The notes below the pieces were generated by a model. It did no database searches. It had not been told where the DNA came from and was given only the letters and a program-made list of their open reading frames with translations. From the NCBI RefSeq assembly GCF_002814095.1, contig NZ_CP021913.1, forward strand, positions 3,726,501-3,790,500: 64,000 nt of DNA. The letters run 5' to 3'. Below are positions 60,117-64,000 of the stretch, in pieces. The position numbers and the translations under genes were made by a program. Positions within the stretch are counted from its first letter, which is position 1. Each line of letters begins with the position of its first letter. The DNA comes from Sagittula sp. P11 (GTDB lineage: Bacteria > Pseudomonadota > Alphaproteobacteria > Rhodobacterales > Rhodobacteraceae).

Positions 60117-60159
60117 GGCCCGGGTCGCTTCTCGCACCATGCGTGAAATGACCCGGGCC
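60117..60159. terminator. Hairpin between convergent msrB and the J-domain gene
   Basis: A perfect 10-bp stem (GGCCCGGGTC at 60117-60126 with GACCCGGGCC at 60150-60159) has a 23-base loop. It is preceded by AAAA and followed by AATTTC, so it could terminate transcription from both sides. Confidence 0.65.
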
Positions 60160-60187
60160 AATTTCGTGTTTGGGGAAGGGCGCGCCC

Positions 60188-60814
60188 TTACTTGAAGTTG
60201 CGCGATTCCTTGATCTGGTCCCACGCCCAGACGACTTCCTGCAGCTGCTCTTCCTGGGAGCGGTCGCCGCCGTTCATGTCCGGGTGCAGCACCTTGATCA
60301 GCTTCTTGTAGACCTTGCGGAGCTCCGCCTTGGTCAGCGTGTCCTCGGCCTCCAGGATCTCCAGCGCGCGGCGTTCGGTCGGTGGCAGCTTGCGTCCGCC
60401 GCCGGCCTTCTTGCGGCCCGGGTTGCGCGTCGCCTTGTCGCCCAGCACCTGGTGCGGGTCCTCGATGCCCAGCCGGGCCCAGGCCTTCGCCTCCGGATCG
60501 CGCCAGTCCTTGGTCTTGCGTTCCCACACCTTGTCGGACGAGGCCTGCGCGTTCATCTCGGCTTCGGTCTTGCCCTCGAAGAAGGACCACTGTGCGTTGT
60601 ATTCGCGTACGTGGTCCTTGCAGAACCAGTAGAAGTCGTCCAGCACATCGGGGGCTTTGGGTGCGCGGAACTTGCCCGGTTCCTCGCAGCCGTCATGATC
60701 GCAGACGCGCTGCGATGTCTCGGATTCGCCGGTCATGCCCTTCCGGCCGCGCGGGTTCTTCTTCTTCGCGGACCTGACGGACATGTCGAAACCGAAGGGA
60801 TCGGGTCTGCTCAT
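60188..60814 (-). CDS. J-domain (DnaJ-like) protein
   Basis: This 208-residue protein has a C-terminal J domain (about 150-205) with the invariant HPD in IKVLHPDMNGGDR that stimulates Hsp70 (DnaK) ATPase. The N-terminal part holds a Cys/His cluster (CDHDGCEEPGKF then YWFCKDHVREYN) that may bind zinc, and a linker rich in charged residues. This layout is typical of an alphaproteobacterial J-protein often annotated as molecular chaperone DnaJ. GAGGTGAG precedes the start at 60814. Confidence 0.87.
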   Translation of the reverse strand: MSRPDPFGFDMSVRSAKKKNPRGRKGMTGESETSQRVCDHDGCEEPGKFRAPKAPDVLDDFYWFCKDHVREYNAQWSFFEGKTEAEMNAQASSDKVWERKTKDWRDPEAKAWARLGIEDPHQVLGDKATRNPGRKKAGGGRKLPPTERRALEILEAEDTLTKAELRKVYKKLIKVLHPDMNGGDRSQEEQLQEVVWAWDQIKESRNFK

Positions 60815-60985
60815 CTCTCACCTCATCTCGACTCGGACGCCAGATTTTAGACATTTGTCGTCCGGAGAACAGGGGGCAGCCGGAAAAAATGTCGCGACCC
60901 GCGGGATGCTGCCCGTGCCTCCTGCCGTCCCATCCGGCAGGTCCGGCAGGCGCTGCGCAATCGCGTGGCAGCGCAGGAACGGAGG

Positions 60986-61456
60986 TCAGGCCGACCCCTC
61001 GGGAGGGGAGCCGCCGTCGATCGGGCCGGTCAGCGCCGTGCGCAGCGCCACGTCCGCCGCATCATGCGGCCCGACCGGCGTGCGCGGGGGGCGGGCCGGC
61101 GGGGCAGGCGGCTCTGCCTCGGGATCGGCGTGTGTGTCCTCCACCCGCCATAGTTGAGGCGCGGGGGCTGTGACGCTGGCGGTCTGCGGTGGCTCCAGCA
61201 GGCGCGGCTGGAAGACGCTCGCATCCGCCGCGTGCGGCCTGCGAAAGACAAGAAGGTTCCGCCAGACCGTCTCTGCCCCTGTCAGCCCGGCGCGTTCGGT
61301 TGCGGGCAGGGTGTCGGTACGCTGGTACTCCCAGCCCCGCGCGGCCATGTCGTTCAGCACACGTTCGACGGCGGCGGCAAAGCGCGCCTCCGCACTGGCG
61401 CCCTTCAGCTTCTCGCCCTTCTCCGGGGCGGGGACGATCCGGTATTCGTACCTCAT
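60986..61456 (-). CDS. DUF4177-like protein with disordered tail
   Basis: This 156-residue protein begins MRYEYRIVPAPEKGEKLKG and continues with ERVLNDMAARGWEYQRTDTL, which resembles the DUF4177 fold (small beta-alpha-beta, function unknown; about residues 1-75). The rest is a Pro/Ala-rich, probably disordered tail. The start at 61456 is chosen from the similarity; no clear ribosome-binding site was seen, and an upstream in-frame ATG at 61564 overlaps the sRNA terminator region. Confidence 0.68.
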   Translation of the reverse strand: MRYEYRIVPAPEKGEKLKGASAEARFAAAVERVLNDMAARGWEYQRTDTLPATERAGLTGAETVWRNLLVFRRPHAADASVFQPRLLEPPQTASVTAPAPQLWRVEDTHADPEAEPPAPPARPPRTPVGPHDAADVALRTALTGPIDGGSPPEGSA

Positions 61457-61561
61457 GACGGGCAGAGTATCAGCCCGGCAGGGCGAGTGAAGCGAAAACC
61501 TGCCCCCTTTAGGCGCCGCATACGGTCCGCACATGCCCCGTTCCGCAACCGTGGCCGCACG

Positions 61562-61692
61562 CAAAAAGGGGCCGGTCTCACGACCTGGCCCCTGTCAGCT
61601 CTGAACAAACGGATCAAATCCCCCGCTGCCAATCTTTTGCGTGTCGCCCCGACCAATCCTGGGACTGCCTCGGGGTGAACTACCCTTCGGTA
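61562..61692 (-). ncRNA. Candidate small RNA, about 130 nt
   Basis: On the minus strand a good promoter (CTGACA, 17-bp spacer, TTATCT; 61699-61727) is followed by about 130 nt without a credible ORF, ending in a strong Rho-independent terminator with a TTTTT tail (61563-61593). The predicted transcript starts near 61691 and contains C-rich and G-rich single-strand candidates (TTCACCCCGAGG, GCAGCGGGGGATT). Neighbouring small genes end about 240 bp upstream of the promoter. It does not show the SRP-RNA or tmRNA signature. 6S RNA was considered but the terminator hairpin is not typical of it. Confidence 0.6.
61563..61593 (-). terminator. Rho-independent terminator of the candidate sRNA
   Basis: On the minus strand, AGGGGCC and GGTC arms pair (61567-61577 with 61582-61593, one bulged base) around a 4-base loop and run straight into TTTTT (61567-61563). 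This is one of the best intrinsic terminators in the window. Confidence 0.85.
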
Positions 61693-61698
61693 CAGGGA

Positions 61699-61727
61699 AG
61701 ATAACGCAAACATCACGGGTTTGTCAG
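61699..61727 (-). promoter_or_regulatory. Promoter of the candidate sRNA
   Basis: On the minus strand the -35 is CTGACA (61727-61722) and the -10 is TTATCT (61704-61699) with exactly 17 bp between, in a locally AT-rich stretch. The predicted start is near 61691-61693. Confidence 0.6.
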
Positions 61728-61929
61728 TCAGGGAATCCTTACGTAGCGGAATTTGAATGCGAGAAAGGGCGCCTGCGCGCAATGATCTTGCCGCGATGGG
61801 CGGCCCGACATTGCGATATCGGCATGACCTTGCTGTCCCCCAAGTTCGGAAGACCCATGATCGGACAAAAGATTTGAGGGAGTCAGAAGGTGGCCGGGGA
61901 CCACCGCGCGGCGCCTTGCGGCGCTGCGG
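61728..61929. other. Non-coding stretch between sRNA promoter and small membrane gene
   Basis: With the sRNA this forms a gap of 473 bp between the DUF4177-like gene and the small gene at 61930. I see no credible ORF, palindrome or RNA gene in this part. Confidence 0.5.
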
Positions 61930-62067
61930 TCACTTCGTGGGGCGCTTTTCGGCGCGGGCTTCCTCGAGGCGGCGTTCAAGCACCTTGCCCTCGTGCCGCA
62001 TCCACAGGACGCCGAGGGAACACCCGCCCAGAAGCACCAGCGGCATCCAGAATTCATAGGCTGTCAT
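61930..62067 (-). CDS. Tiny single-helix membrane protein
   Basis: This 45-residue protein has one hydrophobic segment (FWMPLVLLGGCSLGVLWM, about 6-23) and a charged helical tail (MRHEGKVLERRLEEARAEKR). The ATG at 62067 is preceded by AAGGAG at a good distance, which supports translation despite the size. It overlaps the end of the next upstream gene by 14 bp in another frame, suggesting co-translation. Confidence 0.55.
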   Translation of the reverse strand: MTAYEFWMPLVLLGGCSLGVLWMRHEGKVLERRLEEARAEKRPTK

Positions 62068-62293
62068 CGGCAGACTCCTTGTGCAGTCTTCCCAACATAT
62101 AGTGCGAAAGCGCGTGAAATGCCAGTGCAATGACCGCCCACCACAACGAGGACAGCTCCAGCGAGAGCGCCGTGTCGGTCGCCGGACGCAGCACCGCAAA
62201 GCCCAGAAGCCCCAGCGCGATGGCGTTCAGCGACGTCGCGACCAGCTTGATCCGTTCGTTGTAGACCAGAAGCTCGTCGCGCAGCCGTTTCAT
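62054..62293 (-). CDS. Small two-helix membrane protein
   Basis: This 79-residue protein has two hydrophobic segments (SLNAIALGLLGFAVL, about 21-35, and SLWWAVIALAFHALSHYML, about 49-67) flanked by charged ends (MKRLRDELLVYNERIK). GGGGGAACC lies before the ATG. It is 39 bp downstream of gatB in the same direction and overlaps the next tiny gene by 14 bp, so the three may form one unit. The function is unknown. Confidence 0.6.
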   Translation of the reverse strand: MKRLRDELLVYNERIKLVATSLNAIALGLLGFAVLRPATDTALSLELSSLWWAVIALAFHALSHYMLGRLHKESADDSL

Positions 62294-62332
62294 CCCGAGG
62301 TTCCCCCGCCGGATCGCATCACCGGCGCCGCG

Positions 62333-63847
62333 TCACTGCGCCAGCTTCTGCGCGACGATCTCGTTGACCGCCTTGGGGTTGGCCTTGCCGCCGGTCGCCT
62401 TCATCACCTGGCCCACGAACCAGCCCGCCAGCTTGGGGTTCTGCTTGGCTTTCTCCACCTGCGCAGGGTTGGCGGCGATGATCTCGTCCACCGCCGTCTC
62501 GATCGCGCCGGTGTCGGTGACCTGCTTCATGCCGCGCTCTTCGACGATCTTCTCCGGGTCGCCGCCCTCGGTATAGACGATCTCGAAAAGGTCCTTGGCG
62601 ATCTTGCCGGAAATCGCGTCCGACTTGATCAGCTTGATGATCGCCGCCAGCTGACCGGGCGCCACCGGGCTGTCGGTGATGTCGCGGTCGTCCTTCTTCA
62701 GGCGGCCGAAAAGCTCGTTGATGACCCAGTTGGCCGACAGCTTGCCGTCGCCCGCCTCCGTCACGACCTGCTCGAAATAGGCGGCGTTCACCGTCTCGGC
62801 GGTCAGCACGTTGGCGTCATACTCCGTCAGGCCGAAATCGCCCATGAAGCGCGCCTTCTTCTCGTCCGGCAGTTCCGGCAGCGAGGCGGCGATGTCGTCG
62901 ACCCAGGCCTGCTCGATCTCCAGCGGCATCAGGTCGGGGCAGGGGAAGTAACGATAGTCGTGCGCCTCTTCCTTCGACCGCATGGAGCGCGTCTCGTTCT
63001 TGTCCGGATCGTAGAGCCGCGTTTCCTGGTCGACCTTGCCGCCGCCTTCGACGATGGCAATCTGGCGGCGCGCCTCGTATTCGATGGCCGCCTGGATGAA
63101 CCGCATGGAGTTCATGTTCTTGATCTCGCAGCGCGTGCCGAGATGGCCGAAGTCCTGCGTCTCCTGGTACTTCTCGTAGGCGCCGGGCAGGCAGATCGAC
63201 ACGTTCACGTCGGCCCGCAGGTTGCCGTTCTGCATGTTGCCGTCGCAGGTGCCGAGGTAGCGCAGGATCTGGCGCAGCTTGGCGATGTAGGCAGCGGCCT
63301 CTTCCGGCCCGCGGATGTCGGGGCGGCTGACGATCTCCATCAGCGCGACGCCCGTGCGGTTGAGGTCGACGAAGGACATGTTCGGGTCCATGTCGTGGAT
63401 CGACTTGCCCGCGTCCTGTTCGACGTGGATGCGCTCGATCCGCACCTTGCGCGCGATCCCCGGCTCCATGTCCACGAGGATTTCGCCCTCGCCGACCAGC
63501 GGGTGGTAGAGCTGGCTGATCTGGTAGCCCTGCGGCAGGTCGGGGTAGAAGTAGTTCTTGCGGTCGAAGGCGGACACGAGGTTGATCTGCGCCTTAAGGC
63601 CAAGGCCCGTGCGCACGGCCTGCTCGATGCAGTATTCGTTGATGACCGGCAGCATCCCCGGCATGGCCGCGTCCACGAAGGACACGTTGGAGTTCGGCTC
63701 CGCCCCGAACTGGGTCGAGGCACCGGAGAACAGCTTGGCCTTGGACGCGACCTGCGCGTGCACTTCCATCCCGATGACCAGTTCCCAGTCGTGCTTCGCC
63801 CCGGCGATCACCTTGGGTTTCGGGGTCTCGTAGGTCAGATCCAGCAT
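62333..63847 (-). CDS. gatB: Asp-tRNA(Asn)/Glu-tRNA(Gln) amidotransferase subunit B
   Basis: This 504-residue subunit binds the mischarged tRNA and the activated amino acid in the GatCAB complex that makes Gln-tRNA(Gln) and Asn-tRNA(Asn). Diagnostic blocks are [20 protein letters not shown] (about 22-41), [46 protein letters not shown] and [11 protein letters not shown] in the kinase-like domain. The C-terminal YqeY-like tail domain (about 360-504) ends [19 protein letters not shown]. The length and start match the family. gatA and gatC are not in the window, as is common when gatB is apart. Confidence 0.96.
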   Translation of the reverse strand: MLDLTYETPKPKVIAGAKHDWELVIGMEVHAQVASKAKLFSGASTQFGAEPNSNVSFVDAAMPGMLPVINEYCIEQAVRTGLGLKAQINLVSAFDRKNYFYPDLPQGYQISQLYHPLVGEGEILVDMEPGIARKVRIERIHVEQDAGKSIHDMDPNMSFVDLNRTGVALMEIVSRPDIRGPEEAAAYIAKLRQILRYLGTCDGNMQNGNLRADVNVSICLPGAYEKYQETQDFGHLGTRCEIKNMNSMRFIQAAIEYEARRQIAIVEGGGKVDQETRLYDPDKNETRSMRSKEEAHDYRYFPCPDLMPLEIEQAWVDDIAASLPELPDEKKARFMGDFGLTEYDANVLTAETVNAAYFEQVVTEAGDGKLSANWVINELFGRLKKDDRDITDSPVAPGQLAAIIKLIKSDAISGKIAKDLFEIVYTEGGDPEKIVEERGMKQVTDTGAIETAVDEIIAANPAQVEKAKQNPKLAGWFVGQVMKATGGKANPKAVNEIVAQKLAQ

Positions 63848-64000
63848 GTCGGGGCCTCGCGATGCTCAAGAATGGGTTGCGGTCTAGAACACCGGGCGGG
63901 GCGGAGCAAGGCCCCGGCGCCGGACCGCCCGCGCATCATGGCGCGGGGCCGCGCGCTGCGCCAGCCGGAACCCGCCGCGCGACGGGCTCTTGTGCTGCAT
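63848..64000. other. Region upstream of gatB to window end
   Basis: These 153 bp hold the gatB leader. No start of another gene, promoter consensus or RNA gene can be supported before the window ends. Confidence 0.4.

Noticed and set aside
61562-61692. 6S RNA, SRP RNA or tmRNA at the sRNA locus
   Set aside because: There is no SRP tetraloop/GGAAG signature and no tmRNA tag or tRNA-like ends. 6S RNA remains possible in size, but the intrinsic terminator and lack of an obvious closing stem argue against it.
1-64000. tRNA genes, insertion sequences or prophage genes
   Set aside because: I looked for TPsiC-like GGTTCGAATCC blocks with paired arms, transposase motifs and terminal inverted repeats and found none that hold up by eye; a tRNAscan or IS search would be decisive.

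Overview
This 64-kb, high-GC window looks like chromosome from a marine alphaproteobacterium of the Rhodobacterales (Roseobacter-type). The inference rests on gene content and style: sarcosine oxidase, a cyanate/nitrate-type ABC transporter with a CxC-plus-Tat substrate-binding protein, PntAB with a fused alpha subunit, RTX/Hint and VCBS proteins, and recurrent intergenic elements of the form GGGGGCTCTGCCCCC...CCGAGGTATTTG...AAGATGAAG. No rRNA, tRNA, CRISPR array or intact insertion sequence was seen. Functions are read from motifs and remembered families; no database search was run.

Layout. 1-9.3 kb: end of a sarcosine oxidase operon (soxA 3' part, soxG), a small secreted protein, Fe-type superoxide dismutase, a RarD-type permease, a LOG-family hydrolase, a LysM protein, an Atm1-type ABC exporter and a CatA-like acetyltransferase. 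9.6-15.8 kb: a class-I glutamine-amidotransferase-like hydrolase, a secreted hypothetical protein, a 1025-residue RTX protein with a Hint domain, and an unknown protein. 15.9-19.6 kb: a two-subunit molybdenum hydroxylase and tryptophan 2,3-dioxygenase.

19.7-26.2 kb is a cyanate-use island: a divergent AAA+ Fis-type regulator without a GAFTGA loop, then a substrate-binding protein, permease, ATPase, cyanase and an NTF2-like protein. Three ACGA-N4-TCGT-like inverted repeats lie between the two arms.

26.4-34.4 kb is the most intriguing region. An 1184-residue BTAD/AAA-type regulator is flanked by a GNAT acetyltransferase plus a small TPR-like gene on one side, and by a homocysteine S-methyltransferase, a tiny YRG-repeat (DUF4278-like) protein and a secreted TPR protein on the other. 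Both flanking promoter regions carry the same array of three TTTCACG heptamers with identical 11- and 23-bp steps. This resembles the heptamer direct repeats bound by SARP/BTAD regulators and suggests a small local regulon of unknown function.

34.4-44.1 kb: a decayed LysE-like fragment, kynureninase, an SDR, an atypical metallo-beta-lactamase-fold protein, an isoprenylcysteine methyltransferase-like protein, pntAB, a hypothetical protein and bioY. 44.1-55.5 kb: an alpha/beta-hydrolase-OsmC fusion, a small membrane protein with a Nudix hydrolase, and a giant (about 3057-residue) VCBS/vWA/RTX secreted protein. 55.8-63.9 kb: an XRE-cupin regulator, serine deaminase overlapping a GST gene, fasciclin, periplasmic MsrB, a J-domain protein, a DUF4177-like protein, a probable unannotated sRNA of about 130 nt (promoter plus Rho-independent terminator), two tiny membrane proteins and gatB.
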